Of a stretch of DNA of 64,000 bases, positions 10,606 to 22,100 are shown piece by piece. A program made the position numbers and the translations under genes. Below the pieces are notes generated by a model, which worked only from the letters and a program-made list of their open reading frames with translations, was not told the origin of the DNA and ran no database searches. Position 1 is the stretch's first letter. Every line of letters begins with the position of its first letter. This DNA comes from Ananas comosus (taxonomy: Eukaryota; Streptophyta; Magnoliopsida; Poales; Bromeliaceae): positions 4,741,581-4,805,580 of the forward strand of contig NC_033627.1 in assembly GCF_001540865.1 (NCBI RefSeq). The letters are read 5' to 3'.

Positions 10606-13105
10606 TCATTCCCACATAAACACAACGGGACTCGTGACCTGGTGCACCTCGTTCTCCCATATGATGTACCCAAACTCCCTCCTCTTCCTCTCCTCCGGAT
10701 CCGGATCCACCAACCTGCTCCCGAACTCCACACTGTAGCTCCGCTCCTCCCATTCCCCTCCCGCGAACTCCAACCTCTGCGGCTCCACCGCCACCGCCAC
10801 CTTATCGGGCCGCGGGTTCACAATCCGCACCGCGTAGCTCTCCGCCCCCTCCGACACCTTCGTCACCGTCCGCGTCGCCGCGCGCACCGCCCCTCCCGCT
10901 CCGCTCCCGAACACCACCGCGAACGACGGGTAGTTCAGATCCCCGGCCTGGGACCCGCACCTCTCCGGCCCCACCGCCGCCGCCGCCGAGAACTTCACCA
11001 GCTCCTCGCTGCTGTAGTTCAACGCGCACTGCAGGAACCTCACGTAGTCCTCCTCCCCGGCGTCGTACACCAGCCCCGGATCCCTCGCCGCCTGCGGCCG
11101 CACCAGCCCCGCCCCGATCGCCAGCGGCGTCGCCGCGCTCGAATTCTCGCAGGCCGCTATCGGCCGGAGGCGGTTGTCGAGCGTCGCCGCCGTCGTCATG
11201 ATCGCCGACCGGATCATCGCCGGCGACCACCGCGGGTTGGTCTGCCGGAGCAACGCGGCGATTCCGGCGAGGTGCGGGCACGACATCGACGTGCCGGATA
11301 TTATGTTGAATTCCACCCGCCGGGGGTCGAGCCCTTCGCCGTCGTGCGTCAGCGGCGTCTCCGTCGGCCACGCCGCCAAGATGTTCAACCCCGGGCCGAT
11401 CACGTCCGGCTTCAGGATCTCCGGCACGACGGGGTTCGGGCCCCGCGACGAGAACGACGCCACCTGTTGACGAAAAAAAGTTAGATTTTGATTACAATCA
11501 GATTTAGTAGTATTATTATTATTTTTGCAAGACCACCACCTTCGGTGCTCGGGCCTCGCCGATCACCGTCAGGAGCTGGAATTCGAGCCTGGCGACCGGC
11601 TCGGCGGTGGAATTTATGTACGACAGCAGCTTCAGCGCTTCGGAGTAGCCGATGGTCAGCGCAGGGAGAGGGAAGGGCTTGACGATGATCCCCTCCCCCC
11701 ACTGCGACGAGGTGAGAGATATCAGCCCGGCACCGCCCGCGTTTTGCACGTAAAACCCGACGGCCGCGTCGGCGTAGTCGCAGACCACGATCTTGCCCAT
11801 GACCACGTCCGGAACGAGATGTAGTATCCCGCAGTAGCCGAGGTACACCAGCGGTATCATGTCGGCGTGCAGCGCCAGCTCGTCGTAGAGCGACTCCCCG
11901 ACGAGCACTTGGCCGTCGCCGAGCGTGAGGTTGGCCGGGAATTCGCGGTCGATTGAGCCGGCGCCGACCGTCAGCACCCACGGCTCCGTGTTCGAGACGG
12001 TGAGCTCGGCCGGGCCGCCGTTGCCGGCGGAGAGCGCGACGAAGACGCCGCGGCGGACGGCGGCGAACGTGGCGATCGCCATCGGGTCGTCGTGGTAGGG
12101 GCGATTGAGGCCGCCGAGGGAGAGGGACAGCACGTCAACGCCGTCGTAGACGGCAGCGTCGATAGCGGCGACAACGTCGGAAGCGAAGCAGAACCCCAGG
12201 CTCCAGCAGGCCTTGTACATCGCCACCTTCGCCCGCGGTGCCATCCCTCGGGCGGTTCCTGGCGCGAAGCCGAATAAATTGGCGCCGGCGACGTGGCTTC
12301 CCGCCGCCGTCGACGACGTGTGCGTCCCGTGCCCGGCGCGGTCCCTCGGGGACCGGAATTCTCCCAGGAGTTCGAGGTCAAAGCCCTCAAACGCCGCCTC
12401 AATCCCCGCGGCGAAGAACCGGGCGCCGACGAGCTTGTTGTTGCACAAGCCGGCATCGAACCGCGTGCCATTCTCGCAGAAGCCGCGCCATTTGGAGCGG
12501 TCGACAGGGGGGAGCCCGGCGTCGTCGAAGCTGCAGCTCTCCGGCCAGACGCCGGTGTCGACGAGGCCGACGACGACGTCCTCCCCGAATTTGGACTCCG
12601 GCCAGAGGCCGTAGTCCGTGTGGAGGCCCAAGAACTCCGGCGACCGGGTGGTGTGGAGGCGGAGGACGCGGTCCGCGTAGACGCCGATCACGCCGGGGAT
12701 CCGCGACACGCGCAGCGCGTCCTGCGGGGAGAGCGTGGCGGCGAAGCCGTGGAGGAGGGTGCGGTAGGTGTATAAGATGCGGCGGGGGACGATCGCGGCG
12801 GCGGAGGTGGCGGAGGAGGTGTTGGAGGTGGAATTGGTGGTGGTGTTGGCGAGGGAGTGGAGTATGGAGTTGTACCAGTGGGTTTGGGAAGGGAACTCAG
12901 GGGGGCGGGATACATTGCTGGTGTGGACAATGTAGGTGGTGGTGGTGTTGTGGGGGAACATGGGGAAGGGATCAAAGAGTGTTTTGGGGAGAGCGTTGCA
13001 TGAAAATGGTGGTGGTAGTAGTAGTAGTAGTAGTAGGAAAACAATAGCAAGGGAGAAGAAGAGGGAGGTGGTGTAGTAGTGCATGGGGGATAACGTAGAG
13101 GCCAT
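10606..13105 (-). CDS. Subtilisin-like serine protease (SBT1-type subtilase)
   Basis: Exon 1 runs 13105-11540 (522 codons) and exon 2 runs 11463-10606 (285 codons plus stop), 807 aa in all. Exon 1 ends APK with donor GT at 11539; exon 2 starts VASFSSRGPN after a CAG acceptor. Domains: signal peptide with a Leu-run core (about 1-38), inhibitor I9 propeptide (about 57-152), peptidase S8 with a PA insertion (about 385-510), and a C-terminal fibronectin-like domain. The catalytic residues are visible: Asp183 (VDTGVWPES), His259 (GHGTHTSSTAAG), oxyanion Asn362 (LSAGNGGP) and Ser581 (SGTSMSCPH). The protein is expected to be secreted and self-processed, probably near HTTRSPEFLG (151-160). Substrate unknown. 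Exon 1 is strongly GC-rich. Oddities are a (CTA)n-coded Leu run in the signal peptide and a Thr/Ser/Asn-rich insertion (residues 87-101) in the propeptide. Confidence 0.92.
13012..13034 (-). repeat. Trinucleotide microsatellite coding for the signal-peptide Leu run
   Basis: On the coding strand this reads as consecutive CTA codons followed by CCA codons, coding for Leu-Leu-Leu... then Pro-Pro-Pro at residues 24-33 of the subtilase. The hydrophobic core of the signal peptide is therefore a simple-sequence repeat. Confidence 0.85.
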
Positions 13106-13171
13106 CTAATTAATAATTGTTGTGGTACGTAGTCTTATGGAAAACATAGGGAGCATTGGGAGGGGTGCATG

Positions 13172-13180
13172 TATTTATAG
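13172..13180 (-). promoter_or_regulatory. TATA box of the subtilase gene
   Basis: CTATAAATA on the minus strand lies about 67 bases upstream of the ATG at 13105, a normal distance for a plant TATA box with a short leader. Confidence 0.65.
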
Positions 13181-13199
13181 AGCTCGCCTAAATTGGCGC

Positions 13200-14935
13200 G
13201 AATCTTAAAGCAGAAATATGGCACAGATAGACGGTGGATGTGATTATCTCACAACGGAGAATATTCTCACCAAACTGATGCAGAAAAAAAAAAAAAAAAT
13301 CAGGATAAAGAATCAAAATAAAACAATTTTAAAGAGTTTTAAGTTTTTGGTACGGAAATGAAACTTTTAGCGGGAAATTCAGGAACCAACTGTGGAATTT
13401 ACCCTTTTTGTTTGCACTAGGAAACATATTTGATCTTGAAGCTGCACTATTTTGAAATGGTGCAGGTTTGGGGAGTGAGAGTGAAGGGATAGTTTGTTGT
13501 AGGGTTTATCTAAATATATATGAACATGGAATCAGAAACAATTTGGGGGGTGTGAGTTGGTGAGGAGGAAGATGCTTTAAGGAGAATAAGAAATTACTAA
13601 AAATTCTACATTTAGCATAATCTACTTTGGGCTTTTCCTTAATGTTTATAATAATTGTACTACTAATAATAATAAATATAAGGTGGACTTAATCCTTAGG
13701 TAGATGATTTATAATGTTAGAAAAGATGAGGGATATCAACTAGTGAGAACCAGTGAGAGAGTCAAAATTTTGAGTCAAAATTTAAAATTTAGCCCCAGTG
13801 TTTTGGCTCAAAAAATTTTGTAAAATTTACACAATTTGCTTGGCCCACAAAATTTTCAGTTTTTAGTGTTTAGGAATTAATTAATCAGGCTAGCTAGGTT
13901 GTAGATATCATAATAATCAAAATAATTACTTAAGATTTAGGATAAAGTAATTTAATGCATTTCAAGAAAAAAAAAAAAATCTTTAGTTGTTTTTGACCTA
14001 CATCAAAAAAGAAAGAAAGAAAAGGAAATGGTGATTATTTTTTTTTTGATAAAAATACTCCAACAGTTGTTAATTTTCCATATTGAGCCAGTTAGGTCCT
14101 ATTACTAATTTGTTCAATTCACTTCTACTAAATTAGCATTTAATTTCTAGATTAGGCATTTAGGAAGAATATCTTACTAGTGGGGCATTCACATAATATT
14201 TTTTTGTATTTTTTTTTTTGAAAAAACTTACACTTTTAATGAGAAATATAGAATGAGAATTTCATAATTTCATAATAGTATATTTTACAACTTGTTAGGT
14301 TTATTGTTCATGAGCCTTTTGCTAGGTTATTGACCAAGTCATATGATAGGGTGACTCATAGATATCTTATTTGGTTACTAATAATTAAGCAATTTATGGT
14401 CAAATTCCAAATCCTTACCAATCAAGTTGTTGAGGCAAGTTAGTCTAAAAATGGACCATGCCAGGTTTGAGTCACATTTTTTTAAGCCTCTAATGCATTT
14501 TATTTTAAGTTAAGCCTAGTTGTTCCTCAAGTGACAATGCTCTATTTTGGTAAACTAATTAAGGTTGAATATTTCAAACATTGAAAATACTAACTCAAAT
14601 AAATACTAAGAGCTCCAATCCTTGCTTGAGAAAAAATAATAACAACAATAATTAATAATAATTACATCATATAAATCCTATCCTTAGCAATATAGAATAA
14701 ATTAAGAACATCTTATACATTATCAGTGTTTGTTTAGGAAATATTCGAGGAATAACGAGGGTTATTTTTCAGTTTTACCAAACAAGTTTTTCCTATCAAA
14801 CTAAATTATTTTAGAAATATGACTGCATATAAACACAAATTTACAGTTATTATAGTGTATAACAAAAACCTTTTCTACTGACATATATNGAGACTAATAA
14901 ATCCCGTTCCGTTTCCTCCTCCGACGCACCTCATT

Positions 14936-14937
<2 letters not shown>
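13200..14937. other. Promoter-side intergenic DNA of the subtilase gene
   Basis: AT-rich, with several A or T runs (about 13286-13299 and 13967-13979). No gene and no defined transposon seen. An undetermined base is at 14889. Confidence 0.45.

Positions 14938-15001
<64 letters not shown>
14938..15001. repeat. (TA)n microsatellite
   Basis: About 64 bases of uninterrupted TA. It adjoins the left side of the MITE that follows. Other long TA tracts are at 15562-15624, 16013-16058, 35993-36031 and 36684-36710. Confidence 0.9.
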
Positions 15002-15005
<4 letters not shown>

Positions 15006-15009
15006 GTTC

Positions 15010-15551
15010 GATCAGCTGACTATATATCGATAGCATGGAGGCATCCGTATTACTAAGTTGTTTTCCATGATATAGCTTTTAAATCGACAATCGATTCCGT
15101 TAAATTTGATATACACTATTGAAAGTATTTGAAAACTAAACTTCGTAATATTTCAACATTATTTACGTATCAAACGAGCAGTCTAAAAATGAACAGTTGA
15201 AAATAAAAATCTCATAAAAAATAATGATAAAAGACTTGAATTTAAGATCAGAAATACTGATCTTACTCTAAATAGTGAAAAAAAAAAATTATAAAAAATT
15301 TATCAGATTTGAATTGTTTTACACCATTAAATTCACAAACGTAGCCCAATGACCATTAAAATTATCAATTTTGAGACATTTTGATCACTAACCAAATAAT
15401 ATTAAAAAATTATAAAATTTAATTTTCAAATATTTTTAATAGTGTAGATCAAGTCTACGAAGTCAATCATCGATTTACAAGCCGCATCATTGAAAACAAC
15501 TTGCCAGTATAGAGACCTACATGCTACTGATAGTATACCAGCCTAACTCTC
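15010..15551. mobile_element. Diverged long-inverted-repeat MITE between TA tracts
   Basis: Left arm: gctgactatatatcgatagc, then aaatcgacaatcgattccgttaaat. Right arm: the complementary cgaagtcaatcatcgattt, then ctactgatagtataccagcc. These match the arms of the clearer copy at 17090-17640. No coding sequence. It lies between two (TA)n tracts, as most of the family does. Confidence 0.55.
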
Positions 15552-15559
15552 TCTCTCTC

Positions 15560-15627
<68 letters not shown>

Positions 15628-15629
15628 AT

Positions 15630-16009
15630 GTATTTTATATTTTTACAATCTATAAAATGTTTTTAGGCACCGTTAAATATCGTGTTTAATTTTTTTTATA
15701 TTAAANAAACAATTTATCAGAAATTATGGTTTGTCATTTAAGGAAAAGAGTTTTCTTTTTTATATATATATATATGGTTATTTTTCATTTTTTTTGTAAA
15801 GTTCCATGTTGGTTCTTCTTATGTTAAAGTCTCGTGGTAAAACAAGAAATGAGGTTTATTGAGATCAAGTTCGATCGTATTAAGGAGAAACTTCTCACGT
15901 TATATATTGGCGTAGTTATTCGAGTATGAATGGGTTATTAAACCCTAAGTTAAACCTGAAAAGGTGTTTTCCATAACGGTTCTTGAAACTTACTAAATTA
16001 TATATATAA

Positions 16010-16060
<51 letters not shown>

Positions 16061-16800
16061 TTGAAAAATAAAAAAATCGGACAACAAGTCTATAAAAATA
16101 TATACTTTCTATTTTTCACCAAGACAATACAAGTTATATTTCAACTGAATCATTACCATCTATAAAAATATAATACTATTTTACTGAAGGAAACGAAATA
16201 TTTTTTATAAAATAAACGAAATATTTTTTCGTCACACTTTCTCACCATACCTATACTTATGTGACAAACATTAGAAGAAATTTTACTATAAACTTATTAT
16301 TGATTTCTAACACAATGCACTCTTCCTATTTACTAGTATCCATTTTTTTTTTTTTTAATTCCAGTAAGAAAGTATAAATTTACTAAAATAAATATTTCCC
16401 TTTAAACCCTTTTCACGGTCGTGAAATGTGTGGAAATCTCATTTAGCACATCTCTTTAATTTACTTTAAAAACTTATATTATATGAAAGGTAAAAAGTAT
16501 AATCAAATATTTTAAAAGGCAATAATATGTTCGTCTTTTAAAGAGCAAATATCAAACTTCTAACTTCCAATCACAATTCAAATCGTCCTAACGAAAAAGT
16601 AATTACCAATGGATAACTTACTGTGACTTCAAATAGAGCCTTTTATCTAATGGAGATTTCAAAAAAAATAAAAATAAAAAGAGAAAAAAAGAAAATAAGC
16701 TGAAATTTTGTACATAATCTATTCTTATATTTTTTATTTTTTATTACATTAAAGGAGGATTTGGGAGGTCCAGAGAGTGACACGTGTCACCCATATATAT
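15630..16800. other. AT-rich intergenic DNA
   Basis: It has (TA)n at 16013-16058 and an undetermined base at 15706. No gene was recognised. Confidence 0.45.
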
Positions 16801-16839
16801 AACTCTTTCTCTCATTTCCTCCCAAACCCTCNTAACATA

Positions 16840-17070
16840 TTAGATTTAATTTAAATCATGTAAAATATCGTTGTATAAAAAAACACATAATTTAAATTTC
16901 TTCAAAACTAAAAATTTTAAATCTCTAAACTCTATGAAATTAATTAATTTTATTAATAATATGCATAATAAATCGTATAATAAAATTTAACATGATAGAT
17001 TTAATTTAAATCACTTAAAATATCGTTGTATAAAAAAATACATAATTTAAATTTTAAGTGAAAAATTTTA
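16840..17070. repeat. Direct repeat pair of about 75 bp
   Basis: The segment at about 16840-16915 (agatttaatttaaatca ... cgttgtataaaaaaa ... acataatttaaattt) recurs at about 16993-17065 with few differences. Both copies lie upstream of the MITE at 17090 and the Helitron-like end at 17911. They may be internal repeats of a Helitron-like element. Confidence 0.6.
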
Positions 17071-17089
17071 AAAATATAGTATATATATA

Positions 17090-17640
17090 TAGAGAGCTAG
17101 GCTACTATACTATCTATAGTACCGAGCTCCGGTACTATAGTGTTGGTTTTCGATCTTAGGGCGTTCAAATCAACGATCCACACCGTTAAAACTGATCTAG
17201 GGTATTTAAAGTTTCTAGAAATAAAATTTTATATTTTTTTGACATAGTTTACTTTATGATCAAACTACTTCAAAATTGTCAATTTTCAATGGCTATTATG
17301 ACGAGTTTGGAGTTTAACGGTGTAGAAGAATCTAAATTTCTTCAAATTTTGATAGAAAATACTTTAAACTATATAGATTAAGATTAACATTCTTGATCTT
17401 GAATTTAAAAGTCCTATGCTAAAATTTTAAAAATTATTCAATTTTCACCATCCATTTTGATTTGATTTATTTACTAAGTAAACGATATCGAAAAAAACTA
17501 AAATTTTATTCCTAAGAAATTCATATACCCTAGATCATATTTAACGGTGTGGATCGTTGATTTGAATGCCCTAAGATCGCAAACAAACACTATAGTACCG
17601 GAGCTCGGTACTATAGATAGTATAGTAGCCTAATTCTATA
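17090..17640. mobile_element. MITE with near-perfect inverted repeats longer than 100 bp
   Basis: The left arm (from about 17095) reads ggctactatactatctatag, then gtaccgagctccggtactat, and continues into the gttcaaatcaacgatccac region. The right arm (to about 17630) is its reverse complement with only scattered mismatches for more than 100 bases. The loop is AT-rich and non-coding. TA tracts flank both sides, consistent with insertion at TA; the superfamily is not settled. Confidence 0.8.
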
Positions 17641-17910
17641 TGTATATATATATAATTAATTTTATATTCTACAAATTTACTTCCCTTCTATCTATTGATT
17701 TTTTTAAAATTATTTTGATAGATTTATCTCAAATCTTTCTCATATAAATCTTTATAAAATAAAGTGATGTATAAATTTATTTGGACATATATCAATTTTA
17801 AGATTTAACTATTAAATTATTTTTATATAATTTTTATTTAATTAATAATTAGACTTATAAAACTATATAAAAATATTAAAAAAATAAAATTTATTATAAA
17901 AATATTTTAG

Positions 17911-17939
17911 ATCCACAGCATCGCGCGGGTATTTCACTA
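17911..17939 (+). mobile_element. Helitron-like 3' terminus
   Basis: ccacagcatcgcgcgggtatttcactag followed by T repeats the terminal motif seen at 3484. The preceding 250 bases are AT-rich and resemble those before the copy at 35273, which supports a shared element end. The 5' end was not found. Confidence 0.5.
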
Positions 17940-17944
17940 GTAAA

Positions 17945-18740
17945 TTATGATAGTAGAGATTAGATGGTTTGCAATCCTGTCATCCAAGACATTTATTTTA
18001 CAACAAAAAAATAAAATCTTAGAAATAATTTTTTTTTTGTGCTTCCAAATTTTGTTAAACAAATTGTCATTTATTTCTAAACTAGGTGCATTGCAAGCTA
18101 ACCAACTATAAGAACAAACAAGAGAAAAGTCATTTCTCAGACACATTGAATGATTAAAAAAAAAAAAAAAATTATTTCAAAAGTTTTTTTTTTTTTTTTT
18201 CGTCAGAAAATAGTATAGCCAATAATTAAACTGAAGCTATTTCTAAGGCGAAATACTTCGCATCACCAACAAAAGTCTCAAATGCATCACCAGATCGAAT
18301 TCTTGCTCTAATTATCTCATCTTCAGCATACATTTCACAAAATAGGATGAAATAAATGTAATCTAATTACATGACTTAAATGCTTTGCATCAAACTGAGA
18401 ATACCAGCTCAATTTATCAACTCAACTAAGCTTATATTCAGAAGATACGGAAAGAGATTTAACGCGAGTTAAATCAAACAATTCAAGAAGAGTTAAATCG
18501 ATATGGAGGATTTTGTACAAATTTTGAGTTTCTTCTAATATCAAACCTATCTGCCACAGCTGTGCTCTGCAACAACAGATCTTCGTAATATTTGGATGAT
18601 GAAATAGTAAAGTAAGATGTTTCTTCTAAGGAGAATAGAGTTTGCGAGAACGTCGAGTTAGGTTGATTGGAGACCAGCCAAATAATGCCTTTTTTTCTGT
18701 ATTAAACAAGTACATTAGACTCTGCATAGATCAAAAACAT
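17945..18740. other. Intergenic DNA, no gene recognised
   Basis: There are A and T tracts at about 18155-18170 and 18186-18200. The short open frames have no recognisable product. Confidence 0.4.
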
Positions 18741-18744
18741 GTTG

Positions 18745-19045
18745 CAGGAGTTGAGCTAGAATACTTCCAGAAGAACCAAATCCATTTATGACGATAGTGT
18801 ATTTAAATAGACGATCGACATCATTAAACATAATATTAGGTATTTAAGCATTTTCAGACCAACTTCTTTGATATTCGATAATTATTTTGCAATGCATCAA
18901 ATGAACACAAAATGAACGATATCAAACTAGATAGGACTATTTAATGTTTGACGAAGTAGATCATTGATTTAGATGTCATATCTCCAAAAATGAAGCGAAT
19001 ATACAAAGACCATAGCACTTCTGAAAGTATTCTGTCTCAATTCAA
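18745..19045. mobile_element. Diverged MITE next to the 3' end of the transporter gene
   Basis: Left: gagctagaatacttcc, later atagacgatcgacatcattaaa. Right: gtagatcattgatttagatg, then gaaagtattctgtctcaatt. The arrangement matches the long-inverted-repeat MITE family, shortened and diverged. It lies about 60 bases beyond the stop codon at 19106, so it may fall in the 3' UTR. Confidence 0.5.
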
Positions 19046-19105
19046 TAGTCAAGAAAGAAAAAATAAGGGGTAAAAACTTACGACCAATGTGCCCTTCAAA
19101 GGAAC

Positions 19106-22100
19106 TTATGCGAGAAGGGGCTCATTTAAAGGTCTTGATCGAGTATCTGGAAGATCCATAGTGTACGTCACTACCGCTGAAACAAGTGCACATGCTGCAG
19201 GAAATACACCAAAACCATATCTGGTGACTGAATGAGTAACTTCCATGCTATTATTGAGCTTCATATCCGTTCTTCCTGCTGCATCTATAAGGGAGAGTTA
19301 CATGCTTAAAAGCCATTGAGACGATATCAATTAAAGCTCCACACAGAAAAGAGGACCTATTATTACTTGATAAACAGTGCAAATGTCAAAAAAAAAAAAA
19401 AAGGTTGCGCACTGTTGACGAAGATCCCACGAGACCAATCCATAAGAGTGAGCTCAACTTGTTTAAGTCGTCGATTACTAAGTTTTATACATTAATACTT
19501 GTCAATCAAGGAAAATCTGCTGCAGTTGCCTACTTTGGTTGCCAAATTATCAAGTTGATGTTCTCAATATTTATTAATATTCGGAATCTTTGAATAAAGT
19601 TGTTCAAAGGATTTAATATTAAGACTATTTATTACTGGTATAGCCTGAAACTGCACTCACTTCCAATGTTGCGGTACACTTGATGTTAATGGTTCAAGCT
19701 GTAATAATATCAAGACATTTCTGATGATTGAATCATCAAGATAAACTTGAAAGATCTAAGATGTTCATTTCAAGGAGTATGCAGAATATATCAACTGCTT
19801 AGATCTTCATACATTAATTAGAATGACGTGCTGATCCTCTATTAGTCAAGGAAAATAACTCAAAAAAAAAAAACAATATAGTTCAACTCATCGAGTGAGG
19901 TCTCGTTAAAAAGCAAATTTACTCAACCAACCTTCATACTGTTTGAGATCGGTAATGAAAGGATTTTGATTAAAAACAAATGAATTTGAAATACTCCATT
20001 TTATCGGCATGAGAGGAACACGCCGTGCCAGACTGGCATGGCAATCCTTGATCCAACTAAAAAAATGTGCATCAAGTAAATTTCGTGACCGACCTGTTAC
20101 CTTGATATGACTCCAGTGCATACAAAGCAAGTCCACATGACAATTTATCCAAGAAACTTAATGAACCGTACACAAATGCACAGCCATTCAAATCCTCTCC
20201 AACAAGTATGCTTTCCATGCTGATTCCAGTTACCTGTTTCAGAGTACAACATCAAAAGATTGATAACAAAATATCACTGCTGGTAATTGAAGTTTAACAA
20301 AATTATAAAATAAGTACATCTAAACTTTTAATCTTATAACGAAATTATAAGGATCTTTTAAGGAACCATGTAATTTGTAAAGCAGATAACTTGGCTTTTG
20401 ATCCGAAGAACATAATTAAAGGTTTGGCATTCCATCATTATTCACTAGCAACACAAAGATGATCACTGATTTGAGAGGTTAATTCTTAAGCTGGCATATA
20501 AGGCATAAAAAAGGATTTTTGGAAAAACTTTTTTCCAGATTTATGGAAAATATTGTTTTCATTCTCCCTTCTTTTTTGTTAAATGAAAACACCAGTTTTC
20601 CATGAAATCTAGGAAAAAGTTTTCGAAAAAAAAAGCTAGTTTTCCTTGGAACAAAATGAGCGAAAAACTGAAAAAAGAGTTTTCCATGGAAACCTTCTTT
20701 TCCTTCACCAAAGAGAACTTTTTTCCATGCTTTTCCTTGGAACCAAATAACCCCTAAATCACTATCATGCAACATAAAAGATGATTTTTGTTTCTCTCAG
20801 ACCCAAAGAATAAATAAAACCAGCTTCTTAAGATCAAAAGACCAAAATTCATTCAAGGCACATAAAATCAGAAGAAAAAAATTGATGCAAATCCTAGCTA
20901 GACTAATTTGGGAAAATTCACAAAAATGAGGCAATGACAGTGGGATAGTAACTACAATAGAATGTTAGATTGTATAGATAACATTGACCTCTCAGCAGAC
21001 TATAACAGTTAGATTTGCAATTCGGTTAAAAGCGTCTGAGAGGTGCATGTTATGATTGCCACATAGTTCATCCTAGATCAAAATTTTCATTTGTAAAAGG
21101 GTTGCGTTAACAGGATTTATCTCATCCTTTTCTCTATTATACTTGAGGAATGCACTGGTTTTTACATCTAGCCAACAAAAGGTAAACACAGCAAAAACTA
21201 TGAAGAAAATAATAGGAGGTTTTCAGCTCAATATCATATGTGATGTAAAATTTAGCAGGTTAGACTACTCTTATTGAAATAACAATCATGAAAGACGATA
21301 TTTTTTTGAAATTCCAGTAAAAAAGACCATGATAGATTGAACATACCGTCATTAGTGCATTAGCAACACCGATAATAATAGACAAAACATACATAATATC
21401 GTGCAACTTGCTCGGAAGAACAAAAATTCCAGCGCCAGAGACTACCCACAGAATCGCCCCAGCTGTAAAGAAGGTTTTAAGGCGCAAGCTTGTCCATCGT
21501 GTCTCCTGCACAGATTATTATCATTTATTTTTAAAGAAAACCGAACCATACAAGAAAAGCAGGTTAAAATCTAAGATCAGTAAAACTTACCTGCAGAATG
21601 ATAGATACTATAAAGCTTGAAATATAGATAATGGCAGGCACCTGAAAAAGAAATTTATGAATGGATAATGACAGATCCATGCAGGACTTGAAAATTCTAT
21701 CAGCTAGAATAGTAATTCTATTATAGCAATATCCGTTTTAATAACATCAACTTTAAATAAGGTATACCATTCAATGTGATCTAAGCACTAAGGTACCCAA
21801 GAACCAAAGAAGATATCTATTGGATGTCTCTCGCTTCATCAATGTGGAAAAAAGTAGATGAACAAAGTACATTATGTGGCATGATGTTTGGATTCTCAGA
21901 CTACTGATATTGATTTATTTATTGAAACTCAACAAAACAAAATGCAGCAACACTTTCCGATAAGTATAACTTACTAGCTGTATATTACAGTAAAAATTTG
22001 TCCTACTTCCAAACTGCATTTTCTCTCTCTCGCGCGCATCCGTGCATCAAATTCTCCCAATAATTAACATAGTTAACTCAAAACTGTTTATCATGCTTTT

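Noticed and set aside
10642..13050. Long plus-strand and alternative-frame open frames across the subtilase gene
   Set aside because: They are Arg/Pro/His-rich shadows of a conserved GC-rich coding sequence on the minus strand.
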